Positions 23,646 through 36,833 are shown, counted from the first letter of the stretch. The stretch is 64,000 bases of DNA from Sepiola atlantica (GCA_963556195.1 OY744520.1:10016991-10080990); one strand, 5' to 3'. Translations and numbers: made by a program. The notes: generated by a model not told the origin, from the letters alone.

Positions 23646-23850
23646 ATTTGACTTGCCTCCCCACAAGGGCAAGGATAGACATAGGGTCGATTTTAATGTG
23701 AGGAGGCAGGTATACAGAGCCCCCACCTCTAAATAAATAATTAAAAAAAACGGGCACTCTGGATTGGGGGGGGGGGGAATAGTAAAAATTACTCCAGTCT
23801 TAGAAGGAGTTTCATACTTTGACCGCGGACAGAACAGATACTATAGTTCA
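23646..23850 (-). mobile_element. U2-headed SINE-like repeat, 5' truncated
   Basis: On the minus strand it begins with tagtatctgttct (U2-like), has a G/C homopolymer and the ccaatccagagtgcccg block, and ends gtggggaggcaagt. The GGCCTTTTGGCT part of the head is absent. Confidence 0.6.
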
Positions 23851-24119
23851 ATATTAATATAGATTGGCATAGCGTATCAAAGATCGAAATAAAATAGCTA
23901 GATAGACAGACAGGCAGACAGGTAGGGTATGTATTGTGTACACAATGATGTACGTCGGTGTATTCCAGACAGCCAATTTAAATAGAGAGAGAGATGGAAC
24001 GATACGTAGATAATATACAAAGGTCACGTAACCAGTAAAACACGCAATTATGGAAGTTATATATACGCGCAAAAATGAATTCACATTTTTTGTTCGAGAT
24101 CATCTAAGCTTTATTTTAA

Positions 24120-24215
24120 GTTTCGTTATTGCTGCTGTTATTGTTGTTGTTATTGTTGCAGAGTATGTTGTTGTTGTTATTGTTGTTGCAGAGTATGTTG
24201 TTGTGTTTTCCTTAG
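24120..24215. repeat. (GTT)n with a 30-bp internal duplication
   Basis: gttattgttgttg runs and gcagagtatgttgttgt occur twice. 23851-24119 has nothing recognised. Confidence 0.8.
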
Positions 24216-24369
24216 ATTACGACCGCCTTCACAACAATTCATAATTTATTGGTGATGCAGAGTAGATATTTTATTTCTTATTCGATGAAGACATTTTCTT
24301 ATTCAAAACCGCCAATGCGCCTTTTTTCTTATTCGATTACTGAATGTGCTTATATTACTTAGTATATTA

Positions 24370-24900
24370 TACTATCTGTATTTAGCCGGCGTTGCCCGGG
24401 TGCAGACATGATGCCAAGTAAATGGCTGAGAGAATAATAATTCAGAATATAGTCATGTTTACAATTTTTTTAAAAGCATTTTTTTAAATTCGTTTTAGAT
24501 TTCCCTTATGTTATTTTTTTATTTCAATAAACATTCGGTTAATAGTAAATAAAAAAAAATCAATGTGTGTTTATCAAAGTTACGCTGAAGCGAGATTTTT
24601 ATATAAAGAGAAGAAATGATAAACCCTTTTTTTGTAAGTCGCGTTCAACAGCAGAGCCGAAACGAATAAAAAGCGTGCGTTAAATTTTTACGTAAGAGAA
24701 AGTAATGTTTACTTTTTTTTAAAAAATAGTATTTTTAAAAGTTCATTTCATTTTATTTTTGATTTCAATAAATATTTGATTACTAGTAACTGATATAATT
24801 CACTGGGTATTTATCAAAGTTACGCAGAGGCGAGAAAGACGCACAGAGACACACACTCATACACACATACACACACACACCCACACATAATATATTGTCT
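24370..24900 (+). mobile_element. Unclassified dispersed element with internal duplication
   Basis: The segment begins with ttagccggcgttgcccgggt. A block with tttcaataaa and tttatcaaagttacgc occurs twice (about 24525 and 24770) and ends in CA-rich sequence. Partial relatives of the start motif lie near 42035, 45405, 48785 and 50445. No protein is encoded. Confidence 0.45.
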
Positions 24901-25520
24901 GATAGTTTTATTAAGAAATGGTTTAAGTTAGGTTTCTGAGATTTGTTTTTCGTTTGAGGACTTCGTTTTTCGAAGCAGAATATTATTTCTAACTCGATTC
25001 TTTTTGTTGTTAATTTCTGATGATAGAAATTCCGTCCTTAATGTCTGCGGGTTTGTTTATAGATAGCCCTAGACCGTCATGTTACTCACTGCGATTACAT
25101 CGATCTAATCTACCAGCGAAAGTGACGGAACAGATTTATAGAGAGTGCCGACCTCCGCCCCCGGAAAACGAATTGCCCGGTTCGTTTGTCTAGTGCGGCT
25201 GCACTAAGATCCTGATCGGTCTCATTCATTTTTTTTTCCTTTCTTTTTTTTGGGGGTGTCTCTTTCCTTTCGTCGCTTTTGTTGCTATTATCGGTAGTAA
25301 ATAAGATATTGTCACATGATAATTCTTATTCAAGCAAAGGAAATAATTGTTAAAAAAAAAAAAAATTAATTAAAGCAATTAGAAAACCCAATAGCGACCA
25401 ACGACTAAAACTGAAAAATGCTTTGTTGTTGCACTCAATCATTTTTATTGCTTTGCCGAGGTTGACTTCTGCCTTTCGTCTAGTGCATCCTTTTTTTTTT
25501 TTTTTTTTAAACTTGTTTCT
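24901..25520. other. No gene recognised
   Basis: AT-rich sequence with a short T run and no repeat that I can name. Confidence 0.5.
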
Positions 25521-25800
25521 ATTTACTTGCCTCCCCACGGGGGCAGAGTTAGACACAAGATCGGGTTTTAATGTGGGGAAAATCAAGATCCACAAAAAAG
25601 GGAACTCTGGATTGGAACAAAAATTAAAATGGCCTCAGTCTAAAAAGATTTCTCCTTCACTGACCGTGGGCAGAAAAGATGAAGTGTAGTATCAGAACAG
25701 ATACTACACTTTGAATTATTTATTTCCAGAAAATATTTTGAAAAATACATTTTAAACAAATTAGGCACAAGAACTTTGCTCGGAGCCAAAAGGCCAAGAA
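25521..25800 (-). mobile_element. U2-headed SINE-like repeat with the clearest U2 match
   Basis: On the minus strand, ggccttttggct (12 of 12 with U2) is followed by a roughly 70-bp insertion and then aagtgtagtatctgttct (18 of 18 with U2; plus positions 25694-25711). Immediately after comes gatactacactt, the reverse complement of the start of that block, so the RNA would form a hairpin. The body and tail match the other copies and end with gggaggcaagtaaat. Confidence 0.78.
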
Positions 25801-25850
25801 ACCTTTTTTTTAACTTAAATTTGTGTTTATTTGCGCGTATATATGTATGG

Positions 25851-25854
<4 letters not shown>

Positions 25855-25893
<39 letters not shown>
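25855..25893. repeat. (TA)n array
   Basis: A perfect TA run. Confidence 0.95.
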
Positions 25894-25897
<4 letters not shown>

Positions 25898-26013
25898 GGA
25901 TAAGAATAATTCTTTGAAAATTGTATAGATTAAAGGTTATTTTATTATATTCCTTGTTTAAACACCTGATAATAAACTTATAAACTATGTAACAATACCT
26001 TTTTCATCATTCC

Positions 26014-26016
<3 letters not shown>

Positions 26017-26104
<88 letters not shown>

Positions 26105-26160
26105 GTGTGTATAAAGAGAGAGAGAGAGAGAGAAAGAAAGAAACAGACAGACAGACAGAA
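26017..26160. repeat. (TA)n, (TG)n, (GA)n compound microsatellite
   Basis: TA to 26057, TG to 26110, then GA and GACA units. Confidence 0.95.
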
Positions 26161-26182
26161 TCATTGAGACAGACAGAGAAAT

Positions 26183-26772
26183 GATCAAAGTGCAGTATAT
26201 TTTCGGTCTGAGATAACCATACTCCCAGACATTATGTCTTCCTTTTGGGGGAGGGGTATTGCATGTCGGCTGATGCCCCTTCATCATGAGAGAGTGTCGA
26301 AGAAACGATATGTATTTTCCCATCAAGAGTGCCCCTTTTGGGGAGATGGATTTTCCGTCTCACGCTTAAAAACCGACCTTGTGTCTAACTTCGCCTTCAT
26401 GGAGGAGAAAAGACAAATAAATTGGGCCGTAAGTATACTTAAATTTTCTTTATTTCTGTGTGTGAAAGGGAAGGAGAAGGAAAGAGAGAACTGATCAAAG
26501 TGTAGTATCTTTTGGGTCTGAGATGGCCATCCTCACAGATAGTATCTTTTTCATTTCGGGGGTGGAGGTATTGAATGTTGACTGAGGCCCTTATGTGAGT
26601 ATTTTCCTATCCAGATTGCCCCTTTTTGGGAGCTGGATATCCACAACATAAAAAAAACCCGATCCTGTGTCTAACTTCACTTTCGTGAGGAAAGGGAAAG
26701 TAAATATGAACCATTTCTTAATGTGTAATGCGTTTCGTGGAAATAAAAATATAACTGAATTGTCTGTCTTCA

Positions 26773-26804
<32 letters not shown>

Positions 26805-26841
26805 AGGGGGAGAGAGGGGGGGGGGGAGAAATAGAGAGAGG

Positions 26842-26883
<42 letters not shown>

Positions 26884-27492
26884 CAGACAAATGATTAAAG
26901 CGTAGTATCTGTTCGATCTAATATGGCCATTCTCCCAGACATTACCTTACATTAGGGGGGTTGCAAGGCAGATGAAACACCTTCAATCATGAAGGAGTGC
27001 CGACAACACCATATAAGTATTTTTTCATCAAGAGTGGCCCTTTTTGGGGAAGCTGGATTTCCCCCCACATTAAAAACCGACATTGTATCTAACTTTTCCC
27101 TTGTGAGGAAAAGGAAGGTAAATATGGACCCTTCTTTGATGTTTAATGCGTTTCGTGGCAAGAAAAATATACTTGAATTGTCTGTCTTTATGTGTGTGTA
27201 TGTATGTGTGTGTGTGTGCGTGTGTGTGTAAGAGAGAGATGATCACAGTGTAGTATATGTTCAGTCGAAGATGGCTACCCTCTCAGACATTACCGCCTCC
27301 TTTCATAGGGAGGATAGATTTATCGCATATCGGTTGAGGTACTCTCACCCGTGAAGGAGTGCCGACTGGACTATACATGTATTTTTAGTTCCCAGTCCAG
27401 ATTGCCTATTTTTGGGAGCTTGATTTTTTCCTTACATTTAAAACCGGCATTGTGTTTAATTTTGCCCTCGTAGGGAGGGACGAGTAAATAGG
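26183..27492 (+). mobile_element. Four tandem U2-headed SINE-like copies
   Basis: Copies start at 26183, 26493, 26893 and 27241 with gatcaaagtgnagtat-type heads (U2 GATCAAGTGTAGTATCTGTTC). Each continues through an agtgccgac-like centre, an agagtgcccctttttggg block and a tail with gtgtctaacttt. Linkers between copies share aatgcgtttcgtgg and GT/GA microsatellites, so the unit amplified in tandem (about 310-400 bp) after insertion. No frame of note is present. Confidence 0.7.
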
Positions 27493-28058
27493 TACAAATA
27501 AACTGAGTAAAACAAAGAAAGAATTTTATTCGATTACACTTGCGTACGTTGGCTTATGACATTGTAGACGAAAGGTTTTGTCTCAAAGGTGAACCAAATA
27601 CCCCCCCCCATCTTTACGTGTGTGTACACGTCTGTGTGTGTGCGCGCGTTCGTGTTTGTATTTGTACCTCAACAATTCATACCACTAGAATGAGTGTTGG
27701 TAATGCACCCCTTTCTGTGTGCGGAGTTTCTTGTCCCACGTTCAAATATAAGTGCTATTTTGGAGTTTAAATTCTCCCAGACTCGCTGCTTTACATTATC
27801 CGAGAGTGCAGTCTACCCTACTATTTCGCCCATAGCTAGATGGATTCCCCGATGGTATTTGACTGACACATATGCACACGGCCCGTTTTCCTGTAACCCT
27901 TACTACACCATCTGCACATGCAAGGCAAAACATAACATCTGCACATGCAAGGCAAAACATAACATCTACTGCTGCTGCTAATGGTGCCATTCAGCTGAGA
28001 TACGCGTCTTCATTCCAAAACAATTGTGTCCATTAACTTCACAGTTTTAGGCTTAACG
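27493..28058. other. No gene; short 28-bp duplication
   Basis: The phrase catctgcacatgcaaggcaa is duplicated at about 27906 and 27934. The rest is not recognised. Confidence 0.5.
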
Positions 28059-28059
28059 A

Positions 28060-28400
28060 ATGAAAGTAAAAGAAAATAAAGAAAATACAGAAGAAAAAGA
28101 AGAAAAAAGAAGAAAAGAAGAAGACAAAGAGAAAAAAGAAAAAAGAAGAAAAAACGAAGAAAAAAGAAGGAAAGAAAAAAAAACAAAAAAAACAAAAGAA
28201 GAAGAAAAAACCCATAAAAACTGCCGAATATTTTATTACGGGTTTAAAGGTTTCATTGAGTTTAAAACATACAATTTAAGGTCTTCTTCTTCTTCTTCTT
28301 CTTCTTCTTTATCTTTTTTATCTTCTTCTCTTTCTTCTTCTTCTTCTTCTTTTTTCCTCTTCCTTTTTCTCCTACTTCTTCATTCTTTCTTTTACTTTCT
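28060..28400. repeat. (GAA)n purine tract followed by (CTT)n pyrimidine tract
   Basis: 28060-28215 is almost pure A/G (GAA units); 28281-28400 is almost pure T/C (CTT units), with a 65-base mixed segment between. The two tracts are complementary and could fold back or form triplex DNA. 28401-28624 is AT-rich with nothing recognised. Confidence 0.85.
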
Positions 28401-28624
28401 TCTTCTTATTTTTCCATGCCTAATAGTAGTTGTACACTTTTACAGTTGGATCTAATTTATGAAATAGTTTACATTTTTCTTTACAAATAATTAAAACTCG
28501 CATTTCTATTATAGTTTCTCGCCTTCTTTGTAACAGAAATATAAATTATGGCTACGCATTTTTCACGTCTGAAAAATTAAATAAAAAACATCGTAATTTT
28601 CCATGGAAAATTGATCAGAAAATA

Positions 28625-30213
28625 CATTAATACTTACTATAAATTAATACTTACAATAAATTGATACTTACTATAAATTAATACTTACTATACATTAATA
28701 CTTACTATGAATTAATACTTACTATAAATTAATACTTACAATAAATTAATACTTACTATAAATTAATACTCACAATAAATTAATACTTACAATAAATTAA
28801 TACTTACTATAAATTAATACTTACAATAAATTAATACTTACTATAAATTAATACTTACTATAAATTAATACTTACTATAAATTAATACTCACAATAAATT
28901 AATACTTACTATAAATTAATACTTACAATAAATTAATACTTACTATAAATTAATACTTACAATAAATTAATACTTACTATAAATTAATACTCACAATAAA
29001 TTAATACTTACTATAAATTAATACTTACAATAAATTAATACTTACTATAAATTAATACTTACTATAAATTAATACTTACTATAAATTAATACTCACAATA
29101 AATTAATACTTACTATAAATTAATACTTACTATAAATTAATACTTACTATAAATTAATACTCACAATAAATTAATACTTACTATAAATTAATACTCACAA
29201 TAAATTAATACTTACTATAAATTAATACTTACAATAAATTAATACTTACTATAAATTAATACTCACAATAAATTAATACTTACACTAAATTAATACTTAC
29301 TATAAATTAATACTTACAATAAATTAATACTTACTATAAATTAATACTTACTATAAATTAATACTCACAATAAATTAATACTTACTATGAATTAATACTT
29401 ACAATAAATTAATACTTACTATAAATTAATACTCACAATAAATTAATACTTACTATGAATTAATACTTACAATAAATTAATACTTACTATAAATTAATAC
29501 TTACTATAAATTAATACTTACTATAAATTAATACTCACAATAAATTAATACTTACAATAAATTAATACTTACTATAAATTAATACTTACAATAAATTAAT
29601 ACTTACTATAAATTAATACTTACTATAAATTAATACTTACTATAAATTAATACTTACAATAAATTAATACTTACTATAAATTAATACTTACTATAAATTA
29701 ATACTCACAATAAATTAATACTTACAATAAATTAATACTTACTATAAATTAATACTTACAATAAATTAATACTTACTATAAATTAATACTTACTATAAAT
29801 TAATACTTACTATAAATTAATACTTACAATAAATTAATACTTACTATAAATTAATACTCACAATAAATTAATACTTACAATAAATTAATACTTACAATAA
29901 ATTAATACTTACTATAAATTAATACTCACAATAAATTAATACTTACAATAAATTAATACTTACTATAAATTAATACTTACTATAAATTAATACTTACTAT
30001 AAATTAATACTTACTATAAATTAATACTCACAATAAATTAATACTTACAATAAATTAATACTTACTATAAATTAATACTTACTATAAATTAATACTTACT
30101 ATAAATTAATACTCACAATAAATTAATACTTACAATAAATTAATACTTACAATAAATTAATACTCACAATAAATTAATACTTACTATAAATTAATACTTA
30201 CTATAAATTAATA
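28625..30213. repeat. 17-bp minisatellite, about 93 copies
   Basis: The unit is attaatacttactataa, with tac-aataa and cac-aataa variants. The variants are arranged in repeating patterns, indicating higher-order duplication. 30214-30440 is AT-rich and unrecognised. Confidence 0.95.
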
Positions 30214-30436
30214 CTTATAAGAAATCTATGCTTACTATAAATGCAATACAATTAAAAAAAAATTATTTCAAACTAACAGATTTAATCGTTTCAACTATTT
30301 GAAAAATGTAATAATTCATTCGTTATTTCTTAAAATAATTAAAAACCCAGATAGAATGTTTTTCCGTGACACAATCAACCGACGATCAAATACTATTTTG
30401 AGCTTCATAAATACTTGTATTTGTCTGTGTCAATTG

Positions 30437-31569
<1,133 letters not shown>

Positions 31570-31684
31570 ACACAGCATCTGGTCTGCCCAAATAGTTACC
31601 CTTTTAGTACTGATCAGGCCCAATGAGGCTTAACTTGAGCGACTTTACGGGAACCGATGTGACAACGTGATTATAGTCGTATTA
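31570..31684 (-). pseudogene. 5S rRNA-derived copy, near full length
   Basis: On the minus strand it reads acgactataatcacgttg at the 5' end, aagttaagc (box A region), gggcctgatcagtac (box C region) and a 3' end agatgctgtgtg. Order and spacing follow 5S rRNA (about 115 bases). Many substitutions make it a retro-pseudogene or SINE head, not a working gene. Confidence 0.75.
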
Positions 31685-31856
31685 GTCTCTGAAGTACAAA
31701 GATGTCCGTGACAGAAATTTGAACATTTCCAGACAAATTTCTAGAAAAAGTCTAACATTCTGACAAGTTCAACTGGCGAAAGTTGTTCCCATCAACATTT
31801 TGTTCTTTTCTTTTTTCTTTTATTTTTCATATTAACAGCTAATAACAATCTATCGA

Positions 31857-32062
<206 letters not shown>

Positions 32063-32149
32063 CTGCTGCCTACAAAAAAAGCGTAGAGACACCAACATCC
32101 GCTGATACTACATAAAATAGTCGTGGAGATTATGATAAGATGAAATGCC

Positions 32150-32410
32150 AAAGGAGGGATAGCATCATCTAGACCTCGATTGGCAGGGCACTGTGAGTAC
32201 TGAAATTCTGAGGAGGCTTATTGTCACTCAAATTAAAGAGAAAGCCATCAGTGATAATTCAGATAAAAACGGCAAGTGAATTGCAATGATTTTTTAAAAA
32301 GTTCTGAAAATCTGGGTAGACTTGTTGTCACTCATATTCCAGGGAACACCACATGCGATTACTAGTTACCGATCACTGATAATGACTCGTATGAAAACTC
32401 CTAGTGAGAA
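32150..32410 (+). mobile_element. R4/Dong-like LINE 3' untranslated remnant
   Basis: Contains acttgttgtcactca and ends with aactcctagtgag, as does the tail of the LINE at 6.1-9.0 kb. It has diverged and carries an internal partial duplication (ttgtcactca twice). Confidence 0.65.
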
Positions 32411-32534
32411 AGAAATGATAACTAAAACAGATGGCGAATAAAAAAAATGATAAAAAAAGTAATTACATGAAGTATTTATTAAAAAATAATATGGATATGA
32501 CTACAAAAAGGACACTTAAAAAGAGAAACATAAT

Positions 32535-33410
32535 TGCTACTGGCAGCCGCACAAAACAAGACGATGGCAGAAAACTACATAAACACCAAGACAAACAAGA
32601 CTCAGAAAAACAGTAAATTTACGCTTAAGAATAAAGAGACGAAACGGTAAAGCATATCATAAGCGGATGCGATAAGATGGCCTAAAGATACAAAATAGGC
32701 AGGACTTGTCTGGTAAGGTACTCCGCTTTAATAAACCAGTATCGTCCGGGCCTTTGGGTCTGGATTTACGCCGGTCTATTGGGGGTTGTCTGGTCCTGCG
32801 CAGTTCTAGGAAGTCCACCCTCCCAGGCTTTGCCTCCCCTCTTTGGGGAGGAGTAAGTTTATTGCTTACTGTCTGAGGCGCCCCTACCGGGGAATGCCGA
32901 CGGGGCTGACCAGGCAATTTTTAACTGGCCAGAGTGCTCATCTCTCGAGTGCTGGCTTTTCAAACCCCACTTTCTCGACCCGACCTTGGGTCACATCTTA
33001 CTTGTGGGAGTAAGATAAAACTGGCCTTGTGCCTAACTCCTGGAGAGGAGTAAATAAAACTCCGCTTGGAAAGACACAAACGACTCGAATATGAATGGTA
33101 CAAACACAAACTGGAGACAATATTAGACAACAAAATGTATAAAATCTTCTCGAACACTGAAATACAAACAAACTTATCCTAGTAAGGACCAGACATGATA
33201 ATTATACAATGAGGAAAATAACTTGTCAAATAGTAGATTACGCCGTCCCAGCAGATCACAGAGTGAGGCTGAAGGAAACTAAGTAAATATATGGATTTTG
33301 TGAGAAAGATGAAGAAGTTATGGAACATGAACCTACTATCGTAATACCAATATGCACGTAAGTCAGTCGTGATACTGCATACCTCTGCCCGACAACGTAA
33401 AGATAGGCCA
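32535..33410 (+). pseudogene. R4/Dong-like LINE coding remnant, split by another repeat
   Basis: 32535-32690 reads the region before and across the CCHC finger (DETVKHIISGCDKMA). 33065-33410 reads the nuclease region (YEWYKHKLETIL, GPDMIII, VDYAVPADHRVRLKET) with several stops. The intervening 32691-33064 is a different short repeat inserted between finger and nuclease. The copy is dead and more diverged than the one at 6.1 kb. Confidence 0.8.
32691..33064 (+). mobile_element. Second SINE-like family (non-U2 head)
   Basis: Contains ccctcccaggctttgcctcc, gaggcgcccctaccggggaa, tgccgacggggctgacc and ends cctaactcctggagaggagt plus aaataaa. Related copies lie at 44790-44945 (plus) and 53608-53840 (minus). 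The tail and the tgccgac centre resemble the U2-headed family, so the two may share a 3' module. It is inserted in the LINE remnant above. Confidence 0.65.
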
Positions 33411-34239
33411 AAGTCTTACCTAAGCTTTACTTTTTCATATTGTATAGAGTATTCTCAAAGTTATTCCATGGAAACGTTGGTAACTCAAAAACTATTTATC
33501 TCATCAGGCTAAAATTTGCATGGTGGTTAGGGTTAGGGTTGGTGGTTCCATTTATCAAAGAGAATCCATACATAAAATACATAAAATTTATTTCAATAAT
33601 GACGAAATTTTATAAGAGTAAAATCCACGGTCAAGGTAAAGGTCAAATAATATGTGGGACCTCATTGGCTGCACTATGGACCATATAGCGAGTTTCTACA
33701 ATGAACAAAGCCGAAATTATCGCCAAAAGTGTGACTGTCATCTTTTTTTATTAAGCTTGACCTTTTATCTAGATATTCCCAAATTAAATCAGTTCTAAGT
33801 TTACGATGACTGATATTTTGAAAAAAGTTTGGTGACGATTGGTCAAGCGATGTGGATGATACAAACAAACATAGTGACAAACTTTACCGGTCGACTGTTA
33901 TGAACATATCAGCAGGAAGACACCGATACTAAACAAGGAACCTTGTGTCATTTTACCTAGAGCCCATCATGTCAAATTTGCATATTAGAAAATGTCAAAT
34001 ATAAGAATATATTTTACATTTTATAATATGCAATTTTTTTGGGGGGGAGGCGACGAGTGTCCTCGGCATTTATTGGGTGGAAGGCGATGGTAATAAGCGA
34101 CATTAATTTAATTTAATTCTTGTAAACTTATAATCTTGAACCCCATACAAGGCCCACCTAGCATTTACCTGAAACCCCTGTACAATTCTGCCCTAAGCCC
34201 CGACTCCTTATTAACAAAATATATTTTTTATTTGTTATA
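33411..34239. repeat. No gene; three TTAGGG units at 33527-33543
   Basis: A short ggttagggttagggttgg run lies in otherwise unrecognised AT-rich sequence. Confidence 0.6.
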
Positions 34240-34490
34240 ACTTTGAAGTTATAAATGAAATGAAATAAAATGTCGGCTTTTTTTAGGGATGTCAAGCGCG
34301 AGTGCACACCCCACGATAATGGTGTTCTCCCTTTGATGAAAATGAAATATATATATATTCATAATGTAAATTATATAGATAGAAGATAGATTTTCAATTT
34401 CTATATTTTTAAAAGTTATATGTAAAATAAAGTAAAACGTCATATTTCCATTTTATGGATGTCAAGCGCGAACGCAGACCCCGCAATAAT
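34240..34490. repeat. Direct duplication, about 170 bp apart
   Basis: The phrase ggatgtcaagcgcgaNNgca with an accccNc follow-on occurs at about 34288 and 34457, each preceded by similar AT-rich sequence with aaagttata. 34491-34842 is not recognised. Confidence 0.6.
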
Positions 34491-34842
34491 AACAATAAAA
34501 ATATAGATGGTTATGGAGGTGTATCCCTAAAACCAAGGATGAGTTCATCAACAAACTAACAGACAGAAAGTACAACTTTATTTTGTAGATATATCAAATA
34601 ATATCGATTGAATGTGTGAGGACATCCATAGGGTTCAGATCAAATTCTGGAAGGAAGCCATAGCCTTCTTCCCGATATAATTGCTGATATACTGATTGTG
34701 ATTGGAGCCGTAGAAAATGTAGATCCGATGAAAATTGGAACAATCATAACAAAATCTGAAACTACAGTCACAATTTATGGAAATGATTTATCTGATAACT
34801 GTATCGTCTGAATTGCAATTACTACAAAAAATGATTTTCCTG

Positions 34843-35100
34843 GAGTTAAACGACGTTGAGCTTGGTTGGTACTTAGATGGGTGACCATTTGCGAACATTA
34901 GGTGCTGTAAGTAAATAAATATATAAATAAATAAATAAAAACGTTTATCCACGTGTATAAATGGGTACCAGCCTAACTGGGAATGTAACCGGCGGCAGAC
35001 TAGCGTCCTGCTACAAAGTTAGTTATGCGTCCCACTTACCGCTATAAAACCGGGGATAAACACTAGCTCTATTAGGCGTTAGGGTTAGAAAAGATATTTA
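34843..35100 (+). mobile_element. 5S rRNA-headed SINE-like element
   Basis: 34843-34910 matches the 3' half of 5S rRNA: gagttaaacgacgttgagc, ttggttggtacttagatggg, tgaccatttgcgaaca and ggtgctgtaag. An AAATA-rich linker follows, then a body with aaatgggtaccagcctaact, gggaatgtaaccggcggcag, actagcgtcctgc and accggggataaac. This body resembles conserved metazoan SINE domains. A 5S head plus a conserved body is the SINE3-type layout. Confidence 0.65.
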
Positions 35101-35152
35101 CTTGTATGGTGTGCAAATAATTGAAAATCCCGAAGAACTAAAAAAATGTCTG

Positions 35153-35231
35153 TACCTAACCCTAACTCTAACCCTAAACCTAACCCTAAACCCTAACCCT
35201 AACCATAACCCTAACCCTAACCCTAACCCCC
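35153..35231 (-). repeat. Interstitial telomeric repeat (TTAGGG)n
   Basis: About 12 CCCTAA units on the plus strand with a few variants (ctctaa, cataac). It is far too short for a telomere end and is internal to the window. 35232-35525 has nothing recognised. Confidence 0.9.
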
Positions 35232-35522
35232 AACGATCTTTCAATTCTGAAAAGACGAATATTATGCTTAAAATCAACCTAGTAATGTCGAACCATTCGT
35301 ATGCGATGGAGCTTCGAAAAACACAAACAAGTGGAGATTCGTTCTTTTCATAGCGAATCCAAATCCCAAAACTAATGCCTGTTTCTCATCCACTAACGTA
35401 AAGTGGAATACATTTAATAAACTCTGTACATTAATACGCGTAACTGCTACCATGTATATAGTAACACTTGCATACCTTCGTCTTCTTAATAAAAAAAAGT
35501 CACGTTCGGCATTCAGAAGCCA

Positions 35523-35525
<3 letters not shown>

Positions 35526-35604
<79 letters not shown>

Positions 35605-35621
35605 AGAGAGAGAGAGAGAGT
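35526..35621. repeat. (TA)n followed by (GA)n
   Basis: A TA run of about 76 bases, then GAGA. Confidence 0.95.
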
Positions 35622-35858
35622 AATTCACACGCGTTGGAGAAAGATATATCTGAACACGTGGTCGCTAAAAGCTAGTATATATACATACTCATGTGTCTTT
35701 TTAAATTAAAAAAAATGTTACGCTCGGCATTCAGCAGTCACCCGCCGGTCCGTCTGCGCGTGGACAACTACGTAGATGCATACGGAGAGAAGAAGAGGAG
35801 GGGTAGGAAGAAGCAGGCGAGGGATGAAACACGCGGCGAGAGGAGTACTTACAGACGG

Positions 35859-35860
<2 letters not shown>

Positions 35861-35925
<65 letters not shown>
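35861..35925. repeat. (GATA)n array
   Basis: About 16 GATA units, then GA-rich sequence. The phrase aaagtcacgttcggcattcag before the TA array (about 35498) recurs as tacgctcggcattcag at 35719, a second small duplication. Confidence 0.95.
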
Positions 35926-35926
<1 letters not shown>

Positions 35927-36206
35927 GAGAAAGAGAGAGAGAAATTCACACGTGTTGATATATACGGGAGTGAGAAAATATGAGTCTGTTATACTAATAA
36001 ACTATTTAATTTTCTTTAATTAACCATGGAATTTCCACGGACCATGCTAGTAATTTTTATTTTACATGGATGTTGTGCACATTTCCCACGTTTAAAAAGG
36101 TAGACATTATATAGAGGATGATTACTATTTGTGTTTGTCAGCCCGCAATCTCTTGACGACGTTAGTTTTTGCAGAAAGAGAGCCTCTTGAAGTCGTCGTC
36201 CTCCTA

Positions 36207-36322
36207 TATACAACACCAGTTATTCCCAAATGGTCACCAATTTAGTACTGACCAGGCTGAACGTAGCTTAACTTCGGGGATATAAAGGGAGCCGGTGTGT
36301 CAACGTGATTATTTTGTAAATT
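36207..36322 (-). pseudogene. 5S rRNA-derived copy, near full length
   Basis: The minus strand reads aatcacgttgacacaccggc, cgaagttaagctacgttcag, cctggtcagtactaa, ggtgaccatttgggaataac and tggtgttgta, in the order and spacing of mollusc-type 5S rRNA. The internal-promoter box A and box C regions are largely kept. The 3' flank (36150-36206) shares gacgacgttagt with the 27-bp array at 37.8 kb. Confidence 0.8.
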
Positions 36323-36833
36323 GTTTCTTTCTCCTCAAGTATGCCGGGACCGGAAGTGACTGACAGCGGTTTCGTTTTCACTTCATGAATATGTCACTCG
36401 GTGCAGTATTTTATTATGATTTGAGGCCATTGAGAACAAAACCAGCCACCATATGGCGCCAGAAAACATGACCGCACTATATTTATGGCTTTTAATGATT
36501 TCATAGCGAAATGAAAACCAATTATTTCTCTTATTACATTTCTATTTAAACAAGTAAAAACTGGTATAAAACTGGTATAAAACTGGTATAAAACGTTAAT
36601 GTTTTTGAGGTCACTGCAAATTATTAGGCTGTAACTTACACCGTTGACTTTTTATTATAGAGTAAAGGATTTTTTTTTCAAAATTCCTTTCAGGCGGCAG
36701 GGTTACTCTGAGGTGGTTGTCTGACTTGCTATTTGTTTTCTCGCTTTCCTTCACAACTTGAAATGGTTTCGTTCGGGGGCTGGGGTTTGAACAGTGCAGC
36801 CAGCAAAACAGTTATCTGCACATTGACGGTTTA

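Noticed and set aside
36207..36322. Functional 5S rRNA gene
   Set aside because: Too many substitutions across paired positions and no tandem 5S array; it is called a derived copy.
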